A stretch of 53,893 nucleotides of DNA from Collinsella aerofaciens (GCF_005845035.1 NZ_SPFO01000017.1:1-53893); one strand, 5' to 3'. Counted from the first letter of the stretch, positions 16,801 through 25,640 are shown. Notes: generated from the sequence alone by a model not told the origin. Translations and numbers: made by a program.

Positions 16801-18210
16801 CTAGTTGTCATCATCGTCCATGGAGCCGTCGATGCCGGTTTTGGTGTCGTCGTCCGAGGTGGAGTCATCGTCCTTGGCAAAGGGGTTCTTGAAGAAACCC
16901 GTCGCATCGGGCTGCATGCCCGAGAGCTTGATCCAGGGATTATCAAGCTCGGGCTTGGGCATTGCCTGGGCCTCGGGCGCAGTCTCGTTGCCGATGAGCT
17001 CGGACTCGTAAATGAATGTATCGTCTCCAAGCGCGTCATAGGCGGCGACCGGGTTGCCCTCGGCATCACGATACGGCGTGCCCTTAAACACGGCGCCGTC
17101 GTATGCCACAAGCTGGCGGCCGGTCTCATTCTCAAAGTAGTAGACGAAAATGCCCTTAAGGGCTGCGCACAGCGGAATGGCAATGATCATGCCAATGGGA
17201 CCCATGAGCGCCGAACCAATAACGAGCGCCGTGAGGCTCATGATGGGATGCACCTGCACCGAGCTCTGCATAACCTTAGGCGAAATCACGTTATCGGTGA
17301 CGTTTTGCGCGACCATCGTCACGACGAGCGTCCATAACGCCAACATGGGGCTGAACATGAAACCGAGCACTGTAGCGATTGCGGCGCTCACCCAGGGGCC
17401 GACGACCGGAACCAAATGCATGATACCGGTAAAGATGGCCATAAGCGCCGCATACGGATGACCGATGATCATAAAACCGATAAAGGCGAGGAAACCGCCG
17501 CAGATGGACGTCACGACCATACCGCGCATATAGCCGCCCACTGAGCGCGACAGAATGGCGACCATAAAGCGGTACGAGGTCTCCTTTTCCTGTCCGATAA
17601 TGGTGCAGATCTCGTGGTGCATGCGAGGGTAGTCGCAAGCCATCCAATAGGCAAGCACCAGGCCCAGGAAGATGACGAACAACTGCGAGGCCGTGTTGGT
17701 AATGAGCGGAAATACACCGCGACCGAGCTCGGCAGCGATTTGCGAGACATACTTCGACGCCACGGTAACCAGCGAAGAAAGATTGTCGTCCAGATACTCC
17801 TTGAGCGGCGTGTTGTTGAGCGTCTTGGCGTGTGAGATCATCTCATTGAGGTCGCCGCCCGCAACGCGAAGCTGCGCGGGCAGACGGCTCAGGACTTCCA
17901 TAATCTGGCCGAACAGAATCGGCGACAGGATGCAGACGACGCCGACGAGTACCGCCACAACCACGATGAGCGCGACAAGCGAACCGATGCCACGACCGAC
18001 GCCGTGATGCTCGAGCCAGTTAGTGATCGGCGACATCACAAAAGCAATGATAGAACCGACAGCGAGAAACTCGATAACCGGCGCCAGGATGCCCATAAGG
18101 TTAAAGATGACAGCGGCGATAACGATGCAACCGACGACGGCCCAAATGCGAAGCGTCAGAATGCGGGTATCGCGCAGTATGCGGTCGGATTGTTGGGGGT
18201 GCTCATTCAT
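16801..18210 (-). CDS. AI-2E family membrane protein
   Basis: A 469-residue integral membrane protein of the AI-2E (TqsA/PerM-like) family. About eight membrane segments are visible, with the long extramembrane stretch between segments 3 and 4 and the conserved LVPVVGPWVSAAIATVLG and VIGSALMGPIGMIIAIPL regions. The acidic C-terminal tail is about 100 residues and ends in Asp-rich stretches, which is longer than usual. Family members are exporters or Na+/H+ antiporters, and the substrate is unknown. The start codon overlaps the sigma-factor stop as ATGA, so the two are probably made together. Confidence 0.88.
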   Translation of the reverse strand: MNEHPQQSDRILRDTRILTLRIWAVVGCIVIAAVIFNLMGILAPVIEFLAVGSIIAFVMSPITNWLEHHGVGRGIGSLVALIVVVAVLVGVVCILSPILFGQIMEVLSRLPAQLRVAGGDLNEMISHAKTLNNTPLKEYLDDNLSSLVTVASKYVSQIAAELGRGVFPLITNTASQLFVIFLGLVLAYWMACDYPRMHHEICTIIGQEKETSYRFMVAILSRSVGGYMRGMVVTSICGGFLAFIGFMIIGHPYAALMAIFTGIMHLVPVVGPWVSAAIATVLGFMFSPMLALWTLVVTMVAQNVTDNVISPKVMQSSVQVHPIMSLTALVIGSALMGPIGMIIAIPLCAALKGIFVYYFENETGRQLVAYDGAVFKGTPYRDAEGNPVAAYDALGDDTFIYESELIGNETAPEAQAMPKPELDNPWIKLSGMQPDATGFFKNPFAKDDDSTSDDDTKTGIDGSMDDDDN

Positions 18211-18998
18211 GAACGAACCATCACTCCGTCGGGGTCAATCTTGTCTTGAATCTTCTTAAGGGTACGACGAAGCAGGCGCGAGACCTGCACCTGCGAGATG
18301 CCCAGCTTCTTGGCAATCTCAATCTGGGTCATGCCCTTCACAAAGCGCAGCTCGATAACCTCACGCTCGCGCGGCGAGAAATCGCGAATGGCCTCCTCGA
18401 TCACCAGGCGGTCATCGGTAAAGTCGAGCTCGTTGTCATCATCGGCATAGCGGTCGAGAATCGAAGGCGCATCGTCGGAATCGGACGCACCGGGGGCCTC
18501 GATGGGCACCGAGGTGTAGGCCGAGGACGATTCCATAGCTTCGAGCACCTCGTCGACGGTCACGCCCAGGTACTCGGCGATTTCCTCAACCTTGGGCGAG
18601 CGCTGCAACTCGTTGGTAAGCTTGTCGGTGGCCTGGTTGACCTTAGCCGAGAGCTCCTGAAGACGGCGCGGCACGCGCACGCTCCAGCCCTTATCGCGGA
18701 AGTGGCGCTTAATCTCGCCCAGAATGGTGGGCGTGGCAAACGTGGTGAACTCGAGGCCACGCTCGGGGTCAAAACGATCAATCGCCTTGAGCAGGCCCAG
18801 ATAGCCAACCTGCATCAGGTCGTCGAGCGGCTCACCGCGATTCTTAAATTTGTTGGCAAGAAACCTTACCAGGTTCATATGGGACATGACGAGCTGCTCG
18901 CGAGCATCCGGATCACCGGTCTCTTTATAGCGACGAAACAGCTCGCGGGTTTTCTCCTTGTCCCAAGCGGTCTTACCGCTCCGGGAACGTTCGGTCAT
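18207..18998 (-). CDS. SigB/SigF-type RNA polymerase sigma factor
   Basis: A 263-residue group 3 sigma-70 factor. Region 2 is at about residues 30-105 (DLMQVGYLGLLKAIDRFDPERG), region 3 at 110-175 and region 4 near the C terminus (FSPREREVIELRF and the helix-turn-helix ISQVQVSRLLRR). Such factors control general stress or sporulation genes and are held by RsbW/SpoIIAB anti-sigma proteins. An RsbW-like gene lies one base upstream. No RsbV-type anti-anti-sigma gene is in the window. Confidence 0.93.
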   Translation of the reverse strand: MTERSRSGKTAWDKEKTRELFRRYKETGDPDAREQLVMSHMNLVRFLANKFKNRGEPLDDLMQVGYLGLLKAIDRFDPERGLEFTTFATPTILGEIKRHFRDKGWSVRVPRRLQELSAKVNQATDKLTNELQRSPKVEEIAEYLGVTVDEVLEAMESSSAYTSVPIEAPGASDSDDAPSILDRYADDDNELDFTDDRLVIEEAIRDFSPREREVIELRFVKGMTQIEIAKKLGISQVQVSRLLRRTLKKIQDKIDPDGVMVRS

Positions 18999-18999
18999 A

Positions 19000-19377
19000 T
19001 TAGATATCCGCCTTGAGGTCGAGGGAAAGCGTCAGGGGCGCCGAAGTCTTTTCGTAGGAATCGCACACGCTCGCCAAAATGAGCTCGGCATATACGGCAG
19101 CCTGGTCATCTTCGTCGACAGTTGCCTGATCACCAAAGGTAAAGGTCATGCCAACGTGAGACTCGTCGACATCGAACCTGATCGTAATGTCATCGGAATC
19201 AACCGCCGTGCAGCCAAAGATGAAGGCTTCCTCGGCAGCCATACGGATGTCCTCGATGCGATCGACGGACATAGAGCACAGCGCGCCAACGTTGGCGGCC
19301 GTCATACGCACCAGGCGCGCCAGACGTGGGTCACCGGCAACGGTCAGCGTAATGGGGCAGGTTGCTTCGCTACTCAT
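19000..19377 (-). CDS. RsbW-like protein lacking ATP-binding motifs
   Basis: A 125-residue protein whose first half aligns by eye with RsbW/SpoIIAB anti-sigma factors: RLARLVRMTAANVGALCSMS followed by RIEDIRMAAEEAF. The N-box Asn of the usual EACTNAVxHAY is absent (EEAFIFGCTAV), and the Gly-rich G1 and G2 boxes of the GHKL ATPase fold are not seen. It would bind the sigma factor without being a kinase, if the relation is right. The start at 19377 has GAGGAG seven bases upstream and overlaps the preceding gene by eight bases. The direct neighbour is the sigma factor. Confidence 0.7.
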   Translation of the reverse strand: MSSEATCPITLTVAGDPRLARLVRMTAANVGALCSMSVDRIEDIRMAAEEAFIFGCTAVDSDDITIRFDVDESHVGMTFTFGDQATVDEDDQAAVYAELILASVCDSYEKTSAPLTLSLDLKADI

Positions 19378-19960
19378 CACAGGACTCCTCGGAAGTCTGG
19401 GCGGGTGTGTAGGTGTAATACTGAGTCGGCTTGCCAACAGGCTTCTGGCCATCATCGTCGTCCGCGGCGGCCTCGTCCCCGGCTTCGCCAATCAGGACGC
19501 GCTCGGTCGACTGCTCGGCTTCGGCCGCAGCGGAAAGCTTGCGCTCGGCGTCGGCTGCGGGGGCTTTCACCTTATTAAAGAGCTTTTGCACGGCGCCTGC
19601 CGCAGAATCAGTCACGCTCGACACAGCATTGCTGGCCTCGGCCATGCTGCCCGTAACCTCGGAAATATCGCGGACAACCGCCTCAACCTCGACGAGATTG
19701 GAGGTAAGGGCATCAACTGCCGTCTTGCTCGACTTAAGCAGCGGCTCCATCCTGGCAAGTGCCGGCGTAAGCTCGTCGACAGCGCCGTCGAGTTTTGCCA
19801 CCACCGGCTGTGCCTCGGCAATGGTGTTGTTGAGGTCGTTCACGGTCTTATCGAGCGAGTCGACAACGTTGCGGGTCTTGCGCAGGGTAAGCGCGAGCTC
19901 AACGATGGCCCACACGCCGGCAATGGCAAGCACCAGCAGGGCGATTTGAATGGGACTCAT
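19370..19960 (-). CDS. Membrane-anchored coiled-coil protein (DUF948-like)
   Basis: A 196-residue protein. A single N-terminal membrane segment (IQIALLVLAIAGVWAIVELAL) is followed by a long amphipathic helical stretch, residues 30-130, with hydrophobic residues at coiled-coil spacing. The C-terminal 60 residues are Ala/Glu/Asp-rich and end with a PTQYYTYTPAQ segment. It resembles DUF948-type general stress proteins such as YtxG-like ones. GGGAGG precedes the ATG. As the first gene of the sigma module it may sense or report envelope state; this is inference. Confidence 0.72.
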   Translation of the reverse strand: MSPIQIALLVLAIAGVWAIVELALTLRKTRNVVDSLDKTVNDLNNTIAEAQPVVAKLDGAVDELTPALARMEPLLKSSKTAVDALTSNLVEVEAVVRDISEVTGSMAEASNAVSSVTDSAAGAVQKLFNKVKAPAADAERKLSAAAEAEQSTERVLIGEAGDEAAADDDDGQKPVGKPTQYYTYTPAQTSEESCDE

Positions 19961-20055
19961 ACAAGCCTCCCGGAAAAATCGAAATACAGACGCTGTTCAT
20001 GGTACCCCAAAGAAGGGGAAAGATACCCAAGGGGAATGTGGGTGGTGCCAATGAC

Positions 20056-21405
20056 CTACTTGGGCGAGTTACCGCTCCGGTCGCGTTCGCTTTGCTCCAC
20101 ACGCCATTCTTCCCAGCCGCGGCCCGCAGGCTGCCAGAACGCGCCGCGCTCCAACCCCTCGGGCAAATAGCGTTGATCGACCCAGCCTTCGGGATAATCG
20201 TGCGGGTATTTGTATACACCGTACTCGTCGCTGCCGGGACGGTGACGATCGCGAAGATAGCTGGGCACCTCGCGCAATCCGCTGTTATGGATATCGGCAA
20301 GCGCCGCATCGATCGAAGCCTCGCACGCGTTGGATTTTGGCGCCAAGCACACATAGAGCGCAGCCTGAGCCAGGTTAATGCGGCACTCGGGATAGCCAAT
20401 GACCTCGGCAGACTTAAACGCGGCATGTGCCACCAAAAGCGCCTGCGGGTCGGCGTTGCCAACGTCCTCAGAAGCATGAATCATAATACGGCGTGCAATA
20501 AACTTGGGATCCTCTCCCGCGTCAATCATGCGCGCAAGCCAGTAGACCGTGGCATCGGGGTCGCTACCGCGCATGGACTTAATAAACGCACTGATGATGT
20601 CGTAGTGCATGTCGCCGTTTTTGTCATATGAAAACCCGCGACGCGGGTTGGCAATCTTTACGTCATCCACGGTGATGGGATAGCGCTCCCCCGCCGCCGG
20701 CGCCGGCGTTCCCTCGGTATCGGGACGCGTAACGGCAATCTCGCTCGCCAACTCGAGCGTCGTAAGCGCCGAGCGAGCATCGCCCGCAGCCAACGTGCAG
20801 ATGGTCTTAACCGTATCCTCATCGGCCGAGAACTTACCGTTCAAACCCTGCGGCGCCTCGAGTGCACGCTCGATCAGCGTGGCGATATCCTCGTCCTTAA
20901 GATGCTCAAGCTCCACGACGCGACCGCGCGACAACAATGCCGAGTTGACCTCAAAGTACGGGTTCTCCGTCGTGGCGCCAATCATAATGACGGTACGGTT
21001 CTCAACCGCATGCAGCAAGGCATCCTGCTGCGACTTAGAGAAGCGATGAATCTCGTCGATGAAAAGAATGGTTCGACGGTCATAGGTATTCAGACGCGAC
21101 TTGGCCTCGTCAATCACGCGGCGCAAGTCCTTTACGGTGCCCGTCACAGCGCTGACCTCGACAAACTCACTCTTAGTATGGTTGGCGATAATGTGGGCCA
21201 GCGTCGTCTTGCCCGTACCGGCCGGCCCATACAGAATCACACTCGACAGCACGTCATGCTCAATCGCGGCACGCAACCATGAGCCCTTACCGACGGCCTT
21301 TTGCTGGCCCACGTACTCATCGAGTGAATTGGGTCGCATGCGCACCGCAAGCGGTGCATTCTGAAAGGAACGCTCGCGCGTCGAAGCAGAAAAAAGGTCG
21401 TCCAT
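20056..21405 (-). CDS. rarA: Replication-associated recombination protein RarA
   Basis: A 449-residue AAA+ ATPase (RarA/MgsA) acting at stalled replication forks. Walker A is GPAGTGKTT, Walker B is LFIDEIHRFSK, sensor 1 is GATTEN, and the C-terminal MgsA tetramerisation region contains YWLARMIDAGEDPKFIARR. Three ATGs (21420, 21411, 21405) and one TTG (21423) can start the frame; 21405, beginning MDDLFSAS, matches family starts best. A candidate LexA box and a TATACT -10 element lie in front, so it may be damage-induced. Confidence 0.94.
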   Translation of the reverse strand: MDDLFSASTRERSFQNAPLAVRMRPNSLDEYVGQQKAVGKGSWLRAAIEHDVLSSVILYGPAGTGKTTLAHIIANHTKSEFVEVSAVTGTVKDLRRVIDEAKSRLNTYDRRTILFIDEIHRFSKSQQDALLHAVENRTVIMIGATTENPYFEVNSALLSRGRVVELEHLKDEDIATLIERALEAPQGLNGKFSADEDTVKTICTLAAGDARSALTTLELASEIAVTRPDTEGTPAPAAGERYPITVDDVKIANPRRGFSYDKNGDMHYDIISAFIKSMRGSDPDATVYWLARMIDAGEDPKFIARRIMIHASEDVGNADPQALLVAHAAFKSAEVIGYPECRINLAQAALYVCLAPKSNACEASIDAALADIHNSGLREVPSYLRDRHRPGSDEYGVYKYPHDYPEGWVDQRYLPEGLERGAFWQPAGRGWEEWRVEQSERDRSGNSPK

Positions 21406-21444
21406 AGCCATCCCGTGCATCAATCAAAAACGTTTTCCACGAAC

Positions 21445-21450
21445 AGTATA
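21445..21450 (-). promoter_or_regulatory. Candidate -10 element of rarA
   Basis: TATACT on the minus strand, 40-45 bases before the chosen start. The -35 position at 16-18 bases falls inside the LexA-like box and does not match consensus well. Confidence 0.4.
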
Positions 21451-21460
21451 CCGAATAAAT

Positions 21461-21476
21461 ACGAACTACCGTTCGT
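21461..21476. promoter_or_regulatory. LexA/SOS-box-like palindrome before rarA
   Basis: ACGAAC-TACC-GTTCGT is a perfect hyphenated palindrome. It holds the CGAAC-N4-GTTCG core of the Gram-positive/actinobacterial LexA box. It overlaps the end of the dgt-like gene and would cover the rarA -35 region. The inner four bases do not match the Bacillus consensus fully. Confidence 0.55.
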
Positions 21477-22713
21477 TAATATAAGTACGGTGCGGAAAAT
21501 TCAGACCGGGGAACAGCTTGCTTGTGAGCTCGCAGAAATAGCCATCCGTCATGCTCGCAATGTAATCCACCACGGTTTGGTCCTTATCGTCCTGCCATGC
21601 ATAGGTACGGTCGTAGTAAGAAAGCTGCTGCTCAATGCGCGAAATGTGGTGCTTAAAGACGTAGGAGGACTCGTCTCCTTCGTTTATATCCTGCAGGCAA
21701 CGGTCGTAAAGCTTTTCGAAGGCTTCGCGCAGCTCCGCCTCGGAGTCGCCTTCGATACCGCCCTTGCTATAGATCTTCTCGTAGTTCTCGCGCTTGGCAC
21801 GGCGGATCTCCTCAAACAGGTCCTCGCTCATCTCGATGCGCGGCTTACCATAGCTATGCTCAACGATATCGATGGAGGCATGCGTGAGGATCCAACTATT
21901 GTAGGCACCGCCCCGGCCATCATCAAAAGCGTCGGGCGAAAGCAGGCCCGCCGCGATCGCATCCTGACGGTCACGACCGACGTAGGCAAGGATATCCGAG
22001 ATGCGGACCACACAGCCTTCGAGCGTCATGGGACGCAGGTGCTCAATAGCGCCATAGCCCGTGGCGATACAGTCCTCAACCGTCTGATCGAACTGGTCAA
22101 AGGAGCCCATGTCCGAGAGCTCAAACACACGCTGCTCGTACTCGCCGTTATGGCATAGCACGCCGTCGAGCGTCTGGAGCGACACGTTGCGGCCGTACAG
22201 CGCGTCGAGCACGCGGACCGACTGCACGTTATGGAAAAAATAACGCCCCGTACGCTCATGATAGATATCGTTGAGGAAGCGCTCGCCCGCATGGCCAAAA
22301 GGCGTGTGTCCCAAGTCGTGACCCAGGCCAATCGCCTCGATCAAATCGCAGTTGAGCCCCAGGGCGCGACCGATATCGCGTGCAATGCGCGAGACAAGCT
22401 GCACATGCAGACCGCGGCGCGACAGGTCATCGTTACTGCGAAAGCTAAAGACCTGCGTTTTGCCTGCATAACGCGTGTACGCCGGAAGATGAAGAATCTT
22501 TTCGGTGTCGCGCATAAACGCCGGACGCATAAGCGTGCCTTTGTCGGCGGCGCGATCAATACGACGAATGACCTGGTAGCCGTTACAACGATACGGGTTG
22601 ACATAGCCCGAAGCGCGATCGGCGGCAATGCGCTCGACAAGTTCGGGCGACAACGCCGAGGGAATACGGTCCATGCGCGCCTTAATGACGGCCGTTTCTT
22701 GATTAGTTGCCAT
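21466..22713 (-). CDS. HD-domain deoxynucleoside triphosphate hydrolase (dGTPase-like)
   Basis: A 415-residue Dgt-family enzyme expected to remove the triphosphate from dNTPs. The metal site is shown by the paired motif LGHDLGHTPFGHAGE, with further conserved FHNVQSVRVL and the distal ISDILAYVGRDRQDA. The start at 22713 follows AAGGAG by six bases. Length fits the bacterial dGTPase group with a C-terminal extension. In several actinobacteria it lies near dnaG; here the neighbour is an A24 peptidase. The substrate preference is not determinable. Confidence 0.9.
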   Translation of the reverse strand: MATNQETAVIKARMDRIPSALSPELVERIAADRASGYVNPYRCNGYQVIRRIDRAADKGTLMRPAFMRDTEKILHLPAYTRYAGKTQVFSFRSNDDLSRRGLHVQLVSRIARDIGRALGLNCDLIEAIGLGHDLGHTPFGHAGERFLNDIYHERTGRYFFHNVQSVRVLDALYGRNVSLQTLDGVLCHNGEYEQRVFELSDMGSFDQFDQTVEDCIATGYGAIEHLRPMTLEGCVVRISDILAYVGRDRQDAIAAGLLSPDAFDDGRGGAYNSWILTHASIDIVEHSYGKPRIEMSEDLFEEIRRAKRENYEKIYSKGGIEGDSEAELREAFEKLYDRCLQDINEGDESSYVFKHHISRIEQQLSYYDRTYAWQDDKDQTVVDYIASMTDGYFCELTSKLFPGLNFPHRTYINER

Positions 22714-22744
22714 GGCATGCTCCTTAAGAAGGATGCGCAATCGG

Positions 22745-23167
22745 TTACAAAGTGCAGCCCACAACCTCGATTATGGCAAAAATCGGCACCAAAAACGGGA
22801 GCAATGGCAGGGAGCGCGATTTTGTGATGACGCAGGAGAGGGCAAGGACCAGGAGCGCGACGGCAAATGCCACGATGCCACCCATAGGGTCGAGCGTGCA
22901 AAGCGCGAAGAGTGCTTTGGCGTCCCCCATGCCAATGCCCGAGGTTTGGCGAAAACGACGCCAGAGGGACTCAGTCAGAACAAGGGCAAGGTAGACGATG
23001 ACCGCAAGACCGGCATGGTCAAGCGCCGTGTTAACGCCTTTGTCGAGCCAAACGCCCACTAACGCCGTCACCGCACACGCACCGGCAAGCTCATTGGGAA
23101 AACGTCGCTGACGGGCATCAATCGCCGCGCCGGCAAAGATGCAAATCCAAAACGGGATATAAAACAT
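22745..23167 (-). CDS. Small A24-family prepilin peptidase-like protein
   Basis: A 140-residue membrane protein with about five hydrophobic segments. The two catalytic Asp are placed in AAIDARQRRFPNEL and GIGMGDAK, the second being the family GxGD motif. It lacks the N-terminal methyltransferase part of PilD, as in TadV/CpaA-type enzymes. It would cleave the leader of type IV pilin-like or Flp proteins, but no pilin or Tad gene is in the window. GAGGAGG precedes the start. Confidence 0.85.
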   Translation of the reverse strand: MFYIPFWICIFAGAAIDARQRRFPNELAGACAVTALVGVWLDKGVNTALDHAGLAVIVYLALVLTESLWRRFRQTSGIGMGDAKALFALCTLDPMGGIVAFAVALLVLALSCVITKSRSLPLLPFLVPIFAIIEVVGCTL

Positions 23168-23190
23168 CGAGTACCTCCTCGAGTTACATC

Positions 23191-23240
23191 GCAAAAACAA
23201 AAACCACCACACAGGTGCCTGTCCCCTTTGTGGTGGTTTT
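23191..23240 (-). terminator. Intrinsic terminator after the glycosyltransferase gene
   Basis: A 12-bp perfect stem pairs 23200-23211 with 23229-23240. The loop can itself pair as CAGG-TGC-CTG. On the minus strand the stem is followed by TTTTTG. It lies directly after the glycosyltransferase stop. Confidence 0.85.
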
Positions 23241-23248
23241 GGTGGTGA

Positions 23249-24544
23249 TTATTTGGCGCCTTGCATGACCTCGTCAAGGGTGACGTTGACGGCGTGCTGC
23301 GTCGGCACCCAGTCGACCTTCAGGAACAGCGCAGCCACCGTGATGGGGATATAGCTGAACATAAAGATCGGGAAGGTAAACAGGTTAGTCACCAGACGCC
23401 ACTTTTGCGCGCAGTGAATGTGCTTGTACTCAAAGATAGTCGTGAGCAGCGCCAGGATAAAGAACGTCTGATACATCATGGCGAAGGTCATAATGAGCGA
23501 AGCGGCGCACGCCTGCATCTCGACTTCGGTAGCCAAGAAACCATGCGAAAGCCCGCCCACGATCAGGAACGTCGCGTTGGCGAGCATGGAAATCAGGGAC
23601 AGCAGCATGCCCGGAGCGATAGTCATAAACATGTCATAGGCGGCAAAGCGATGATAGCGGAACGTCGATTTGACAAGATGCTTGCCATAGGTAAAAAAGA
23701 CCTGGTAGAAGCCCTTGGTCCAGCGCATACGCTGCTTCCAGGATGCCTTGAAAGTCACGGGTTGCTCGTCAAAGAACTCCGCAGGCGCATAACCGATGCG
23801 AATGCCGTGAATGGCGCAGAACGTGGTGAACTGAATATCCTCGGTCAGCGTATGGAACTGCCAACCGTGCATGCCCTCGATAACGCTGGCGGAGATGAGG
23901 TAGCCCGAACCAGAGACAGCGCAAGAAGTCTTGCAGATGTTGCGCGCGTTATTGAGAAAGCGCGCCTCGCGCAGGTACCAGGTAGCATTAGCTGCCGAGA
24001 TCCACGAGCTGCCAAAATTCTTGGAGTTACGATAGCTCGTGACCACATGGAAGCCCTGGTCAAAGGCATCGTTCATCTTGGAGACGTAATCGCGGGAGAT
24101 GACGTTATCGGCATCGAAGATAAAGTAGCCCTCAAACGTGTCGGGATACTCGTTGAGAATGCGATCGAAACCAAAGTCCATGACCCAGCTCTTGCCCTTT
24201 CGGGCCAGGTCATTGCGCTCGTAAACAATGGCACCGGCCTCGCGTGCGAGCTGCGCGGTGTTGTCGGTGCAGGCGTCGGCAACGACAAAGACCTCGATAA
24301 GCTCGGACGGATAGTCCTGGTCCTTGATGGAGCGTACGAGATTGGCAATTACGGCTTCCTCGTTATGCGCAGCAATGAAGAAGGCATAGCGGTGAAGTTT
24401 TTTGGCCTTGGGAGGCGCGACCTCGCCACGAAGAGCGCCAATGACAAAGAAGACCACCTGGTACAGAAAGCAGACCGTGAGCAGCGTGACAACAATCTGG
24501 TTGAAGATCACGATGGGTGTGTTGGTTTGTAAAAAGGCGAGCAT
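23249..24544 (-). CDS. Membrane family 2 glycosyltransferase
   Basis: A 431-residue processive-type glycosyltransferase. One N-terminal membrane segment (about 10-35) precedes the GT-A domain, with FFIAAHNEE, the DAD motif in FIFDADN, the acceptor Asp in LTEDIQF and the QxxRW motif as QRMRW. At least three or four C-terminal membrane segments follow. Family relatives make exopolysaccharide or hyaluronan-like chains, or glycolipids. No polysaccharide export genes are adjacent, so the product is unknown. GGGAG precedes the ATG. Confidence 0.9.
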   Translation of the reverse strand: MLAFLQTNTPIVIFNQIVVTLLTVCFLYQVVFFVIGALRGEVAPPKAKKLHRYAFFIAAHNEEAVIANLVRSIKDQDYPSELIEVFVVADACTDNTAQLAREAGAIVYERNDLARKGKSWVMDFGFDRILNEYPDTFEGYFIFDADNVISRDYVSKMNDAFDQGFHVVTSYRNSKNFGSSWISAANATWYLREARFLNNARNICKTSCAVSGSGYLISASVIEGMHGWQFHTLTEDIQFTTFCAIHGIRIGYAPAEFFDEQPVTFKASWKQRMRWTKGFYQVFFTYGKHLVKSTFRYHRFAAYDMFMTIAPGMLLSLISMLANATFLIVGGLSHGFLATEVEMQACAASLIMTFAMMYQTFFILALLTTIFEYKHIHCAQKWRLVTNLFTFPIFMFSYIPITVAALFLKVDWVPTQHAVNVTLDEVMQGAK

Positions 24545-24578
24545 GCAGGCTCCCGAGAACGCGTTACGTAAACAACCG

Positions 24579-24608
24579 TATATCTTACCGCAGGCTTACC
24601 GAGTTCAA
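24579..24608 (-). promoter_or_regulatory. Candidate promoter of the glycosyltransferase gene
   Basis: TTGAAC (24603-24608) and GATATA (24579-24584) on the minus strand are 18 bases apart. The leader would be about 28 bases. Confidence 0.4.
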
Positions 24609-24626
24609 GAAACCACCTAATACTGG

Positions 24627-25640
24627 CTAGGCTTCGAGCAGACCGAGCTGCGGAACGATTTCGTCGCCGGCAGCGGTGCGGCCAAGCGAGCGCGGGGCCA
24701 GGTCGTCAAGAACCGCGGCGAGATCCCACGGTAGCTCGTCGCGGCACTCAATGCGCTCCCCCGTCACGGGATGGTCGAATGCAACACGCCAGGAATGAAG
24801 GAATTGCCTGGTCAGACCCTGATCGGCGCGTACATCGCACTTGCCGTAGAGCGGATCGCCCACGCAGGCGTGGTTGATATGGCGCATATGCACGCGAATC
24901 TGATGTGTGCGGCCCGTAAACAGGTGGCACTCGACGAGCGTATAGCCGTCGTCAAAACGCGTGGAATCGAAGCGCTCGAGGACCTTAAAGGTCGTAATGG
25001 CCTGGCGCGCGAAAGGATCGTCCGAAACCGCCATCTTGACACGGTCACGCGTAGAACGGGCAATGCCGGTGTTAATGGTGCCCTCATCCATAGCGATATG
25101 TCCGTGAACGAGCGTGATATAGCGACGATCGAGCGTGCGCGTGCGAATGAGATTTTGGAGCGCGCGCTGCGTGTCGTCGTCCTTTGCCGCAAGCATGAGG
25201 CCCGAGGTATCTCGGTCCAGTCGATGCACGATCCCGGGGCGGTCCTCACCCTGCACGGTACCAAGATGGTCGATGCCACAGTGGTAGACCAGAGCGTTCG
25301 CAAGGGTGCCGCTCTCGTGGCCATGGGCGGGATGGCACACCAGGCCGCGCTGCTTGGAGAGCACGATGAGGTAGTCGTCCTCGTAGCGGATATCGAGGGG
25401 AATGGCCTCAGGACTCACGTCAGTCGGATCGTGAGGCTCGGGCAGGTCAACCGAGATGCGGTCACCGGCGCGTACGGCATACTTTTTTGACAGACAGGTC
25501 TCGCCGTTCACGATTACGGCGCCGCCCTCGATCAGATGCGCGCAGGCAGAGCGCGTGGGGCAGCCGTCGTTGGCACCCAGAAAGGCGTCGAGACGCTGGC
25601 CAGAGCAATCGTCGGCAACAAGAATATGGATGTCGGCCAT
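24627..25640 (-). CDS. RluA/RluD-family pseudouridine synthase
   Basis: A 337-residue protein with an N-terminal S4 domain (about residues 15-70) and the catalytic domain. The catalytic Asp lies in IVHRLDRDTSGLMLAAK. The conserved FTGRTHQIRVHM motif follows. It modifies uridines in 23S rRNA; by its S4 domain it is closest to RluD (YlyB in Bacillus). Its start overlaps the lspA stop by one base (TAATG), and lspA-rluD linkage is widespread in Gram-positives. Confidence 0.93.
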   Translation of the reverse strand: MADIHILVADDCSGQRLDAFLGANDGCPTRSACAHLIEGGAVIVNGETCLSKKYAVRAGDRISVDLPEPHDPTDVSPEAIPLDIRYEDDYLIVLSKQRGLVCHPAHGHESGTLANALVYHCGIDHLGTVQGEDRPGIVHRLDRDTSGLMLAAKDDDTQRALQNLIRTRTLDRRYITLVHGHIAMDEGTINTGIARSTRDRVKMAVSDDPFARQAITTFKVLERFDSTRFDDGYTLVECHLFTGRTHQIRVHMRHINHACVGDPLYGKCDVRADQGLTRQFLHSWRVAFDHPVTGERIECRDELPWDLAAVLDDLAPRSLGRTAAGDEIVPQLGLLEA

